Assembly: GCF_004022265.1 (NCBI RefSeq) | Contig: NZ_SAVB01000004.1 | Span: forward strand, 62,001-126,000 | DNA length: 64,000 bases | Source of the DNA: Paenirhodobacter ferrireducens | GTDB lineage: Bacteria > Pseudomonadota > Alphaproteobacteria > Rhodobacterales > Rhodobacteraceae | Direction of reading: 5' to 3' | In this document: positions 25,658 through 33,670 of the stretch, one piece after another | Numbering within the stretch: position 1 is the first letter of the stretch | How the letters are laid out: each line of letters starts with the position of its first letter | Notes under the pieces: model-generated | The model's database searches: none | Told to the model about the DNA's origin: nothing | What the model saw: only the letters and a program-made list of their open reading frames with translations | Translations under genes and position numbers: made by a program

Positions 25658-26266
25658 ATGCCTGGAATGGAGAACGGGGCCGCGGTGCTGACCGGGGTGG
25701 CGGTGCTGGGCTATCTGCTCGGCGCCATTCCCTTCGGGGTGGTGGTCACCCGGCTGATGGGGCTGGGCGACCTGCGCACGATCGGCTCGGGCAATATCGG
25801 CGCGACCAACGTGCTGCGCACCGGGCACAAGGGCGCGGCGCTGGCAACGCTGCTGCTCGATTCGGGCAAGGGCGCGGTGGCGGTGCTGCTCGCGCGCTAT
25901 TTCCTCGACGACACCGCGGCGCAGATCGCGGGCGGCGCGGCTTTCGTCGGCCATCTCTACCCGGTGTGGCTGCGCTTTCGCGGCGGCAAGGGCGTGGCGA
26001 CCTTCCTCGGCACGCTGATCGCGCTCGCCTGGCCCGTCGGCCTCGCCGCCTGCGCTGTCTGGCTGGTGACCGCGGCGCTCAGCCGGATCTCCTCGCTCTC
26101 CGCCCTCGTCGCGGCCGCGACCGCGGTGCCGCTCGCCCTCGCGCTCGGCCACCGCGAGATGATGCTGCTCGTCGCGGCGATGGCGGTGCTGATCTTCTGG
26201 CGCCACCGCGCCAATATCCAGCGCCTCGCCCAGGGGCGCGAGCCGCGGATCGGAAAGAAGGGTTGA
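25658..26266 (+). CDS. plsY: Glycerol-3-phosphate acyltransferase PlsY
   Basis: Inner-membrane enzyme acylating glycerol-3-phosphate from acyl-phosphate, the first committed step of phospholipid synthesis. The 202-residue polytopic protein shows the three conserved PlsY loops: GSGNIGATNVLRTG, LRFRGGKGVATFLG and the C-terminal RHRANIQRL. Start at ATG 25658; a GTG three bases earlier is possible. It follows the dihydroorotase homologue by 20 bases and is probably in the pyrB operon, linking phospholipid and pyrimidine synthesis in expression. Confidence 0.96.
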   Translation: MPGMENGAAVLTGVAVLGYLLGAIPFGVVVTRLMGLGDLRTIGSGNIGATNVLRTGHKGAALATLLLDSGKGAVAVLLARYFLDDTAAQIAGGAAFVGHLYPVWLRFRGGKGVATFLGTLIALAWPVGLAACAVWLVTAALSRISSLSALVAAATAVPLALALGHREMMLLVAAMAVLIFWRHRANIQRLAQGREPRIGKKG

Positions 26267-26315
26267 TCCCGGCGCGCTTCGCTGGCCAGATGCAGGCATC
26301 AGCCAGGAGGCCCCG

Positions 26316-26741
26316 ATGGATTTTCAGACCGCCGTTCGCACGTCATTGACGAAATACGCCACCTTTTCCGGCCGCGCCGCGCGCTCGGAATACTGGTGGT
26401 TCGTTCTTTTCGCCTTTCTCGGCCAGATCGTGCTGAGCATCGTCGATTCGATGCTGTTCGGCACCGGCCGCTTCATGCACGGCCCGGGCTATGCCAGCTG
26501 GGTCAGCAATGGCGGCCCGCTGAGCACGATCTTCACCCTGGCACTTCTGGTGCCGATGATCGCGGTCGGGGTGCGGCGGCTGCATGACCTCGACAAGTCG
26601 GGCTGGTGGCTGCTGATCGCCTTCATCCCGCTCATCGGCGGGCTGATCCTGCTGTTCTTCTTCGTCCAGCCCTCGCAGCCCGGCACCAACCGCTTCGGGC
26701 CGCAGCCGGGCAACACACCGCCGCCGGTGCCGATGGGCTGA
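26316..26741 (+). CDS. DUF805 family membrane protein
   Basis: A 141-residue inner-membrane protein of the DUF805 family, recognisable from FSGRAARSEYWWFVLF, GVRRLHDLDKSGWWLL and IPLIGGLILLFFF. It contains three transmembrane helices and a Pro-rich soluble tail. Members are widespread; no biochemical function is established. It lies 49 bp after plsY and ends at a convergent-junction repeat. Confidence 0.93.
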   Translation: MDFQTAVRTSLTKYATFSGRAARSEYWWFVLFAFLGQIVLSIVDSMLFGTGRFMHGPGYASWVSNGGPLSTIFTLALLVPMIAVGVRRLHDLDKSGWWLLIAFIPLIGGLILLFFFVQPSQPGTNRFGPQPGNTPPPVPMG

Positions 26742-26748
26742 GCCGTCG

Positions 26749-26885
26749 CGGGGGGCGCTGCCCCCCGGCTGCATCCGCAGCCTTCCCCCGAGGTATTTGG
26801 GGCAAGATGAAACGCCCCCAATTCATCTTGCCCCAAATACCTCGGGGTGAACTGGCCGCAGGCCAGGAGGGGCAGCGCCCCTCCT
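26749..26885. repeat. Convergent-junction repeat with perfect 26-bp arms
   Basis: The most regular copy of the family. Two perfectly complementary 26-base arms (26786-26811 and 26822-26847; arm begins CCCCGAGGTATTTGGGG) enclose a 10-base loop, ACGCCCCCAA. Outer hairpins CGGGGGGC-GCT-GCCCCCCG (26749-26767) and AGGAGGGGC-AGC-GCCCCTCCT followed by TTTCC (26865-26885) complete it. It separates the convergent DUF805 and glutamate-cysteine ligase genes. Confidence 0.9.
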
Positions 26886-26892
26886 TTCCGTC

Positions 26893-28263
26893 TCAATAGC
26901 TGTAATCGGCGTAGATCTTGGTCAGATTGCCGTTCCAGTCGCCCCTGTAGCGATCGAGCAGCTCGTCCGCCGGGACCTTGCCGGTCTCGATCGATTCCTC
27001 GAGCGCATTGAGGAAATGCGTCTCGTCCGGGATCAGCCCGTTCGCCGAGGGACGCGCCCGCGCGGCAAGACCAGCCTTGGCGATCGACACCACCTCGCGC
27101 GCGAGAGCATAAAGCTTCACGCCTCCCGCCTCGCCCTGCAGCGCGTCCTTGGCAGCGGCGCGGCGCAGGCCCTCGCGGGTGGCCTCGTCCCAGCCCTTCA
27201 CCAGATCCCAGGCGGCATCGAGCGCACCCTGATCGTACATCAGCCCGACCCAGAGCGCCGGCAGCGCGCACAGCCGCCGCCACGGCCCGCCATCGGCGCC
27301 GCGCATCTCGATGTATTTCTTCACCCGTGCCTCGGGGAAGACGGTGGTCAGATGGTCGGCCCAGTCGGAGAGCGTCGGCTTCTCGCCCGGCAGCGCCGGC
27401 AGCTCGCCCTTGAGGAAGTCGCGGAAGGACTGGCCCAGCGCGTTGATATACTGCCCGTCGCGGTAGACGAAATACATCGGCACATCGAGGACGTAATCGA
27501 CATAGCGTTCATAGCCCGCGCCCTCCTCGAACATGAAGGGCAGCATGCCGGTGCGGGCTGGGTCGAGGTTCTGCCAGACATTGCCGCGCCACGACTTGAA
27601 GCCATTGGGCTTGCCGTCGAGGAAGGGCGAGTTCGCGAACAGCGCCGTCGCCACCGGTTGCAGCGCCAGCGCCACGCGCATCTTCTGCACCATGTCCGCC
27701 TCGGAGGCGAAGTCGAGGTTCACCTGCACCGTGCAGGTGCGGTACATCATCGTCTTGCCCATGGTACCGACCTTGTCCATGTAGTCGGTCATCAGCCGGT
27801 AGCGGCCCTTCGGCATCATCGGCATCTCGTCCCCGCGCCAGACCGGCGCGGCGCCAAGGCCGATGAACTTCGCCCCGATCCGGTCGGCCACCGCATGCAC
27901 TTCGCGCAGATGCTCGCCGACCTCGGAGCAGGTGTCATGGATCGTCTCGAGCGGCGCGCCCGACAGTTCCAGCTGCCCGCCCGGTTCCAGGCTGACATTG
28001 GCGCCGTTCTGGGTCAGGCCGATGATGTTGCCCTGCTCAAGCACCGGCTCCCAGCCGAAGCCGTCGCGCAGCCCCTCGAGCATCGCTTTGATCGAGCGCG
28101 GCCCCTCGTAGGGCAGTGGCGTCAGGCTGTCGGCGAGATAGCCGAATTTCTCGTGCTCGGTGCCGATGCGCCAGTCGGCGGGCGGCTTCTCGCCCGAGGC
28201 GATGTATTCGGCGAGCTGCTCGAACCGTTCGATCGGGCCTCCGCCCTGCTGGGGAATGGACAT
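26893..28263 (-). CDS. gshA: Glutamate-cysteine ligase
   Basis: ATP-dependent formation of gamma-glutamylcysteine, the first step of glutathione synthesis. The 456-residue protein belongs to the plant/alphaproteobacterial GCL family (GCS2): GTEHEKFGY near residue 34, VSLEPGGQLELSG, MYRTCTVQVNLDF and a C-terminal NLTKIYADYSY are characteristic. The start at MSIPQQGG is supported by a GAAGGCG upstream and by the family N-terminus. Glutathione in this group supports thiol redox and formaldehyde detoxification; the latter feeds formate, the substrate of the enzyme encoded at 34-39 kb, though linkage here is not close. Confidence 0.95.
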   Translation of the reverse strand: MSIPQQGGGPIERFEQLAEYIASGEKPPADWRIGTEHEKFGYLADSLTPLPYEGPRSIKAMLEGLRDGFGWEPVLEQGNIIGLTQNGANVSLEPGGQLELSGAPLETIHDTCSEVGEHLREVHAVADRIGAKFIGLGAAPVWRGDEMPMMPKGRYRLMTDYMDKVGTMGKTMMYRTCTVQVNLDFASEADMVQKMRVALALQPVATALFANSPFLDGKPNGFKSWRGNVWQNLDPARTGMLPFMFEEGAGYERYVDYVLDVPMYFVYRDGQYINALGQSFRDFLKGELPALPGEKPTLSDWADHLTTVFPEARVKKYIEMRGADGGPWRRLCALPALWVGLMYDQGALDAAWDLVKGWDEATREGLRRAAAKDALQGEAGGVKLYALAREVVSIAKAGLAARARPSANGLIPDETHFLNALEESIETGKVPADELLDRYRGDWNGNLTKIYADYSY

Positions 28264-28309
28264 GCAGACGCCTTCTTCTTGCGGAAACCGAGCGCAACAG
28301 GTGGCGCTA

Positions 28310-28834
28310 TCAGCGCGCCAAGTCAAGGGAGGCCCGCGCAGGACGGTGCCACAGGCTCTGTGCGACCTCGCGCCGATCGAGCGCGGCGGCAAGCCGGCCC
28401 ATGTCTATGCCGGGCAGCGCCGCAAAGGCATCGTAGAGCGCCGGGGCACCCGCCGCCGCGACCGGGATCAGCAGCGCCTGCCCGTCCCCCGTCTTCAGCC
28501 GCCAGTGCTGCGCGCCGCGCAGGGTGAGCAGGCGGATCTCGGCCAGATCGGCAAGCGCGATATAGCCGCCCAGCACCGTGCTGCCGGCGCCGAAATAGCC
28601 GATCCGCCCCTCGTCCACCTCGACAAGGCCCGGATCGGTCACCGCACGGGCAAAGCGCGTGCGGCGCAGTGCCGTTCCTGCCCAGACCAGGGCCAGCGCG
28701 CACAGGCCAAGCCCGAGCGGGCCCAGCAGCCAGCCGCCGCGCGTCGCGATCCAGAGCCCGAGTGCCGCGACGCCCGCCGCCGCGAGGGTCTCGCGGTGGC
28801 GCTGCAGCGCCGCGCGCAGCTCGGGGCGGATCAC
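28310..28834 (-). CDS. Membrane protein of unknown function coupled to rsmE
   Basis: A 174-residue protein: a basic helical N-terminus (RPELRAALQRHRETLAAAG), two transmembrane helices (about 18-35 and 38-55), then a beta-rich domain (GRIGYFGAGSTVLGGYIALADLAEI) that resembles a PH-like fold. The start is GTG, giving a GTGA overlap with the rsmE stop; nothing fits further upstream because that sequence is rsmE out of frame. Function unknown. It shares the two-helix plus PH-like layout of the proteins at 23.3-24.4 kb, without obvious sequence similarity. Confidence 0.7.
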   Translation of the reverse strand: MIRPELRAALQRHRETLAAAGVAALGLWIATRGGWLLGPLGLGLCALALVWAGTALRRTRFARAVTDPGLVEVDEGRIGYFGAGSTVLGGYIALADLAEIRLLTLRGAQHWRLKTGDGQALLIPVAAAGAPALYDAFAALPGIDMGRLAAALDRREVAQSLWHRPARASLDLAR

Positions 28835-29556
28835 CGCCAGTCTCCGAGCGCCGATTGCCACAGGGTGATCGCCGCGCAGGCGGCGGTGTCGGCGCGCAGG
28901 ATGCGCGGGCCGAGCGAGACCGGCGTCACGAAGGGCAGCGCGCGCAGCCGCGCCCGCTCGGGCTCGGAAAACCCGCCCTCGGGGCCGATCAGGATCGCCC
29001 AGGGGCCGGGGGCGAGGCCCGCGAGCGTCTCGGCCGGCCCGACCAGGCTTTCGTCCGCCCACAGGATGCGCCGCGCCGGGTCCCAGCCGTCAAGCAGCCG
29101 GCGCAGCGGCACGAGGTCGGTGACCTCGGGCACGAAGGTGCCCAGGCATTGCTCGGCCGCCTCGAGCGCATGGGCCTGCAGCCGGTCCTGCCGGATCCGC
29201 TGCGAATTGGTGAATTCGGTCTGGACCGGCACGATCCGCGCACAGCCCAGCTCGGCCGCCTTCTCGACGATGAAGTCGGTGCGCTCCTTCTTGATCGGCG
29301 CGAAGATCAGCCACAGGTCGGGCGGGTCCAGCTGTGGCGCCGCCTGGCCAAGGCAGGTGAGCGTGCCCCCCTTCTTCGCGGCGGCAACGACCTCGGCGGT
29401 CCATTCGCCGTCGCGGCCGTTGAAGAGCGCCACCCGCGCCCCCGGTCCCTCGCGCATCACCGAAAACAGGTAATGCGCCTGCTCGGGCGTCAGGGGCACG
29501 GCTTGCCCCGGCCCCAGCGGGTGATCTACACACAGTCTGATCTTGGCGCGGTCCAT
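28831..29556 (-). CDS. rsmE: 16S rRNA m3U1498 methyltransferase RsmE
   Basis: SPOUT-class methyltransferase modifying U1498 of 16S rRNA. The 241-residue length fits. Visible features are the N-terminal PUA-like domain (HYLFSVMREGPGARVALFNG), the KKERTDFIVEKAAELG segment and the trefoil-knot SAM site (ILIGPEGGFSEPE, VSLGPRILRADTA). It is divergent from ubiA and translationally coupled to the downstream membrane-protein gene. Confidence 0.95.
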   Translation of the reverse strand: MDRAKIRLCVDHPLGPGQAVPLTPEQAHYLFSVMREGPGARVALFNGRDGEWTAEVVAAAKKGGTLTCLGQAAPQLDPPDLWLIFAPIKKERTDFIVEKAAELGCARIVPVQTEFTNSQRIRQDRLQAHALEAAEQCLGTFVPEVTDLVPLRRLLDGWDPARRILWADESLVGPAETLAGLAPGPWAILIGPEGGFSEPERARLRALPFVTPVSLGPRILRADTAACAAITLWQSALGDWR

Positions 29557-29586
29557 GCGCGGAAATCTAGGGGAGGCACGGAACAA

Positions 29587-30537
29587 ATGCCAGAGCTTCA
29601 CGGCACGGTCGCGGATGCGGTGCAGGGCAACTGGGTCGACCGGCTGGCGCCGCCCGTGACGCGCCCCTATCTGCGGCTGGCGCGCGCCGACCGGCCGATC
29701 GGCACCTGGCTTCTGCTGATCCCCTGCTGGTGGGGGATTGCACTCGCCGCTGCCACCGATGGCCCGCGGCTGTCGGACCTGTGGTGGGCGCTGGCCTGCA
29801 CCGCCGGCGCGTTCCTGATGCGCGGCGCCGGCTGCACCTGGAACGACATCACCGACCGCGATTTCGACGGCTCGGTCGCCCGCACCCGCTCGCGGCCGAT
29901 CCCCTCGGGACAGGTCACGGTGAAGCAGGCCCTCGCCTTCATGGTGGCGCAGATCGCGGTCTCGGCGCTGCTGCTGCTGACCTTCAACGGCGCGTCGATC
30001 GTGATCGGCATCGTCGCGCTGGTGCCGGTGGCGATCTATCCCTTCGCCAAGCGTTTCACCTGGTGGCCGCAGGCCTTTCTCGGCATCGCCTTCAACTGGG
30101 GCGCGCTGCTCGGCTGGGTCGCCCATGCCGGCAGCCTGAGCCTGGCGCCCGTGCTGCTCTATCTCTCCGGCCTGATCTGGACGCTGTTCTATGACACAAT
30201 CTATGCCCATCAGGACAAGGAGGACGACGCGCTGATCGGGGTGAAGTCGACGGCGCGGCTGTTCGGCACCGACACGGTGAAATGGCTCTCGGGCTTTCTG
30301 GTCGCGGTGGTGGCGCTGATGACCGCCGCGGTGCTGGCGGCGCTTCTGCCCGCCGGAGCGCCGCCGCTTGTTCTCGTGCTTGCGCTCTGCGCGCCCTGGG
30401 GGATGGGCTGGCACATGCTGTGGCTGTTGCGCCAGCTCGACATCGACGACGGCGACACCTGCCTGCGCCTGTTCCGCGCCACCCGCGACACCGGGCTGAT
30501 TGCTGCGCTGTTTCTCGCCGTCGCCGCAATCGTGTGA
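29587..30537 (+). CDS. ubiA: 4-hydroxybenzoate polyprenyltransferase UbiA
   Basis: Inner-membrane prenyltransferase attaching the polyprenyl tail to 4-hydroxybenzoate in ubiquinone synthesis. The 316-residue protein shows the two Asp-rich motifs, NDITDRDFD and YDTIYAHQDKEDD, and the KRFTWWPQAFLG segment, across about eight helices. The ATG has a weak ribosome-binding site. Ubiquinone is the acceptor for ETF-QO encoded at the start of the window. A nearby OmpA-family gene downstream is probably separate (61 bp gap with its own GGAGGAGG). Confidence 0.95.
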   Translation: MPELHGTVADAVQGNWVDRLAPPVTRPYLRLARADRPIGTWLLLIPCWWGIALAAATDGPRLSDLWWALACTAGAFLMRGAGCTWNDITDRDFDGSVARTRSRPIPSGQVTVKQALAFMVAQIAVSALLLLTFNGASIVIGIVALVPVAIYPFAKRFTWWPQAFLGIAFNWGALLGWVAHAGSLSLAPVLLYLSGLIWTLFYDTIYAHQDKEDDALIGVKSTARLFGTDTVKWLSGFLVAVVALMTAAVLAALLPAGAPPLVLVLALCAPWGMGWHMLWLLRQLDIDDGDTCLRLFRATRDTGLIAALFLAVAAIV

Positions 30538-30598
30538 TTGATCCGCCCCGCCCTGCCCCGTAAGAGATTGCCCACACACCGGAGGAGGCCCTGACTGC

Positions 30599-32950
30599 AT
30601 GCGCTTGCGCACCACTCTCCTGACCACCGCCGCCGTCGCTTCCGCGCTCGTGCTCTCCGCCTTCGTCGCCGGCGGCTCGGCCACGATCATCGAGAAGCGC
30701 TCGCGCATGGCGGTGCGCGTCGCGCTTGAAAGCGCGGGCATCAGCTGGGTGCGCACCGAGGCGGACGGGCTGCAGGTGATCTTGCTCGGCACCGCGCCCT
30801 CCGAAGCGGCGCGCTTCCGCGCCATCACCATCGCCGGCACCGTGGTCGACAGCGCCCGCATCGTCGACAGCACCGATGTGGAAAGCACCGCGGCCATTGC
30901 GCCGCCCCAGTTCTCGCTGCAGATGCTGCGCAACGACGACGGCATCTCGCTGATTGGCCTCGTCCCCACCGACACCGACCGCAAGGCGCTGATCGAGGGG
31001 CTGCAGGCCGCGCTTGGCGATCGGGGCACGGTCACCGACATGCTTGAACGCGCCGACTATCCGGTGCCCGCCGGCTGGCAGATGGCACTCGACTTCGCGG
31101 TCGAGACACTGAAAACCCTGCCGCGGGCGAAGATCTCGGTCGATCCGGGCCGGGTCGAGGTGCAGGCGATCACCGACAGCCCGACCGAGAAGGCGCGGAT
31201 CGAGACCACCCTCGCCCGCCGCCGCCCGGTCGAGCTGAAACTGACCTCGGACATCTCGGCGCCGCGGCCGGTGATCACCCCATTCACCCTGCGCTTCCTG
31301 ATCGACACGGCCGGCCCGCGCTTCGACGCCTGCTCGGCCGACACCACGCGGGCACGCGACCGCATCCTTGCCGCCGCGCGCGCGGCCGGCGCGACCGGCA
31401 CGCTGGGCTGCACCGTCGGCATGGGCACGCCCTCGCCGCAATGGGCCGATGCGGTGGTGATGGGGATCAATGCGCTGAAGGAGATCGGCGCCGGCACGAT
31501 CACCTTCTCGGATGGCGACATCGCGCTTTCGGCCAATGACGGCGCAGACCCCGCTGTCTTCGACAAGGTCGTGGGCGAGCTCGAATCGAACCTGCCCGAG
31601 GTGTTCTCGCTCAAGGCCGAGCTGCAGAAGAAGGCCGAAAAGGGCGGCGCCAGGCCCGAATTCTCGGCGCTTCTCGGCGAGGATGGCAAGGTCGAGCTGC
31701 GCGGCCGGGTGACGAACGCGCTTGGCCGCGAGGCGGTCGAAAGCTTCGCCCGCGCCCGGTTCGGTGCGAAATCGGTCTATGGCGCGACCCGCATCGACGG
31801 CGAGCTGCCGCAGGGCTGGCCGGTGCGTACCCTCGCCGCCCTCGAGGCGCTCGACAGCCTCGCCCAGGGCAGCGTCACCGTCACCCCTGACCTTGTGACG
31901 GTCAAGGGCGTGACCGGTGACGCTCAGGCCTCGGACACGATCTCGCGGGTTTTGACACAGCGCCTTGGCGAGGGCGCGCGGATCGCGCTCGACGTGCGCT
32001 ATGACCGCCGGCTCGATCCGGTGCTGGGCCTACCCGACGGGCCCGAATGCGTGCGGCGACTGAACGCCGTTCTGACCGAGCAGAAGATCAGCTTCGAGCC
32101 CGGCTCGGCGGTGATCGCGGCCGCGGGCGAGAAGCCGATCGAGGCGCTGGCAAAGGCGATGAAGGATTGCCAGGATTTCCGCATGGAAATCGCCGGCCAC
32201 ACCGACAGCCAGGGCCGCGAGGAGATGAACCAGCAGCTCAGCCAGGATCGCGCGCTCGCCGTGCTGCATGCGCTGCGCGACCGCCGGGTGCTGACCGAGA
32301 ATCTGGTGGCGAAAGGCTATGGCGAGAGCCAGCCGATTGCCGACAACGGCACCGAGGAGGGGCGCGAGGCGAACCGCCGCATCGAATTCGTGCTGCTCGA
32401 CGCGGCCCCGGTCGAGACCGAGGGCGCACCGCTGCCCGCGACCGAGGCGGCCCCCGTCACTGCGCCCGAGGAACACGCGGCGCAGATCGCTCCCGATGCC
32501 GCGGCGGCCGCACCCGACACCGCCACCGAGGTCCCGGCCGAGGACATGGCGCCCGACTTCTCTCCGCTCGACGCGCCGGATTTCTCCGGGAACGAGGGGC
32601 CGATGGAGGATGCGACGGGCGAGCCGCTCGCCGGCGTGGGCGAGAATCCTCCGCCCGAGGCCCTGCCGCCGTCCGAGACGGCCCCGGCGCCGACCCCGGA
32701 TACCGCCAAGCCTGCCGAAGCCACTGCGCCGGAAGCGGCAACCGGAGCCACGCCGCCGGCCGTGCCCCCGGCCGAGACCGCCCCGGCGGTTCAGGCCGAA
32801 CCGGCTGCCGAGAGCACGGCGACGCCCGCGCTGCCGCCCGGTGTCGCCGCCGCCCAGGACCCGACGATCGAGATTCCGGTCGCCCCGGCCAAGGATTCGC
32901 CCGGCACGCCGAAACCCCGCCCCAAGGGGCTGAAGACCGACCAGAACTGA
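30599..32950 (+). CDS. BON/OmpA-domain envelope protein with Pro/Ala-rich tail
   Basis: A 783-residue protein with an N-terminal signal or anchor (TTLLTTAAVASALVLSAFVAGG), a long region with repeated BON-like units (the first near residues 38-95, others near 150-210 and 340-450), then an OmpA-type peptidoglycan-binding domain at about 490-600 (EIAGHTDSQGREEMNQQLSQDRA ends in the motif region NRRIEFVLL). The last 180 residues are low-complexity Pro/Ala/Glu. It probably links membrane or lipid to the cell wall. A GGAGGAGG ribosome-binding site precedes the ATG. It is followed after 17 bases by a coiled-coil membrane protein gene. Confidence 0.85.
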   Translation: MRLRTTLLTTAAVASALVLSAFVAGGSATIIEKRSRMAVRVALESAGISWVRTEADGLQVILLGTAPSEAARFRAITIAGTVVDSARIVDSTDVESTAAIAPPQFSLQMLRNDDGISLIGLVPTDTDRKALIEGLQAALGDRGTVTDMLERADYPVPAGWQMALDFAVETLKTLPRAKISVDPGRVEVQAITDSPTEKARIETTLARRRPVELKLTSDISAPRPVITPFTLRFLIDTAGPRFDACSADTTRARDRILAAARAAGATGTLGCTVGMGTPSPQWADAVVMGINALKEIGAGTITFSDGDIALSANDGADPAVFDKVVGELESNLPEVFSLKAELQKKAEKGGARPEFSALLGEDGKVELRGRVTNALGREAVESFARARFGAKSVYGATRIDGELPQGWPVRTLAALEALDSLAQGSVTVTPDLVTVKGVTGDAQASDTISRVLTQRLGEGARIALDVRYDRRLDPVLGLPDGPECVRRLNAVLTEQKISFEPGSAVIAAAGEKPIEALAKAMKDCQDFRMEIAGHTDSQGREEMNQQLSQDRALAVLHALRDRRVLTENLVAKGYGESQPIADNGTEEGREANRRIEFVLLDAAPVETEGAPLPATEAAPVTAPEEHAAQIAPDAAAAAPDTATEVPAEDMAPDFSPLDAPDFSGNEGPMEDATGEPLAGVGENPPPEALPPSETAPAPTPDTAKPAEATAPEAATGATPPAVPPAETAPAVQAEPAAESTATPALPPGVAAAQDPTIEIPVAPAKDSPGTPKPRPKGLKTDQN

Positions 32951-32967
32951 GGACGCGAGAGACCGCC

Positions 32968-33300
32968 ATGAACAGACCCGAATTCATCTTCGCGACGGCG
33001 CTGATCCTGCTCGTCTTCTTCTTCCTCGGCTGGTTCGCTTCCTGGCTGATCCACCGCCTCACCCGGGTAAGCCGGGCCGATATGGGCGAGCTCGAACAGA
33101 TGGCGCAGGCGCTGCACGAGGCCGAGGAAACCCGCGACCGCGCCGTCGCCTATGCCGAAAGCCGCGAGGCCGAGCTGACGAACCACCTCAGCCAGACCGA
33201 GGCCGAGCTGCGCGCCGCGATGGACGGGCTGCGCGACGCGCGACGCGAGGCCGAGGAGCTGCGCGACCATATCGAGCGGATGCAGAAGCGGATCGAGTGA
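32968..33300 (+). CDS. Single-span membrane protein with C-terminal coiled coil
   Basis: A 110-residue protein: one transmembrane helix (about residues 6-28, FIFATALILLVFFFLGWFASWLI) followed by about 75 residues of continuous charged helix with heptad character (ETRDRAVAYAESREAELTNH), a strong coiled-coil candidate. The architecture resembles short cytoplasmic-tail membrane proteins that oligomerise. Function is unknown; position just behind the BON/OmpA gene suggests a partner role. Confidence 0.78.
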   Translation: MNRPEFIFATALILLVFFFLGWFASWLIHRLTRVSRADMGELEQMAQALHEAEETRDRAVAYAESREAELTNHLSQTEAELRAAMDGLRDARREAEELRDHIERMQKRIE

Positions 33301-33301
33301 A

Positions 33302-33442
33302 AGGGGGCTCCCGCCCCCTCCTTGCCTGCGGCAAGTTCACCCCCGGGAGTATTTTCCCCAAGAAAAAGCCGAAAAACCACTGCTTTTCCTTGCGGAAATA
33401 CTCCGGGGGAGTCTTCGGAACGAAGATGGGGGCAGCGCCCCC
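33302..33442. repeat. Convergent-junction repeat, divergent copy
   Basis: Outer hairpins AGGGGGC-TCCC-GCCCCCT and GGGGGC-AGC-GCCCCC, inner hairpins CTTGCC-TGC-GGCAAG and TCTTCG-GAA-CGAAGA, and a pair of imperfect arms: CCCCCGGGAGTATTT opposite AAATACTCCGGGGG (one extra G in the left arm). GAGGTATTT of the other copies is GGAGTATTT here. It fills the space between the convergent coiled-coil and fdsD genes. Confidence 0.82.
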
Positions 33443-33670
33443 TCAGCCCGCGACGGACACGCGCGCGGTGCGGATCAGCGGCAGGGCCGCGGCGACGAGC
33501 GGATGCACGCCCCCGGCCCCGGCGGCGATCTGTGCGGCCAGGCCCGCGCGCATCGGCACCGACCAGTTCTCGTTCAGATGCGCGGCGACGGCCGCGGCGC
33601 CATCGCCCGGCTGCACCTCGAAGAAGGTGGCGATCTGGTTCGCCATGCGGATCAGGCGGTCCTCGCTCAT
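33443..33670 (-). CDS. fdsD: Formate dehydrogenase delta subunit FdsD
   Basis: Small (75-residue) subunit or assembly factor of the NAD-dependent molybdenum formate dehydrogenase. The family pattern RMANQIATFF ... AHLNENWSVPMRAGL is evident. Its start overlaps the fdhD stop as ATGA and it ends the operon. In R. capsulatus, fdsD is needed for active enzyme and accompanies FdsC; its exact role is unclear. Confidence 0.88.
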   Translation of the reverse strand: MSEDRLIRMANQIATFFEVQPGDGAAAVAAHLNENWSVPMRAGLAAQIAAGAGGVHPLVAAALPLIRTARVSVAG

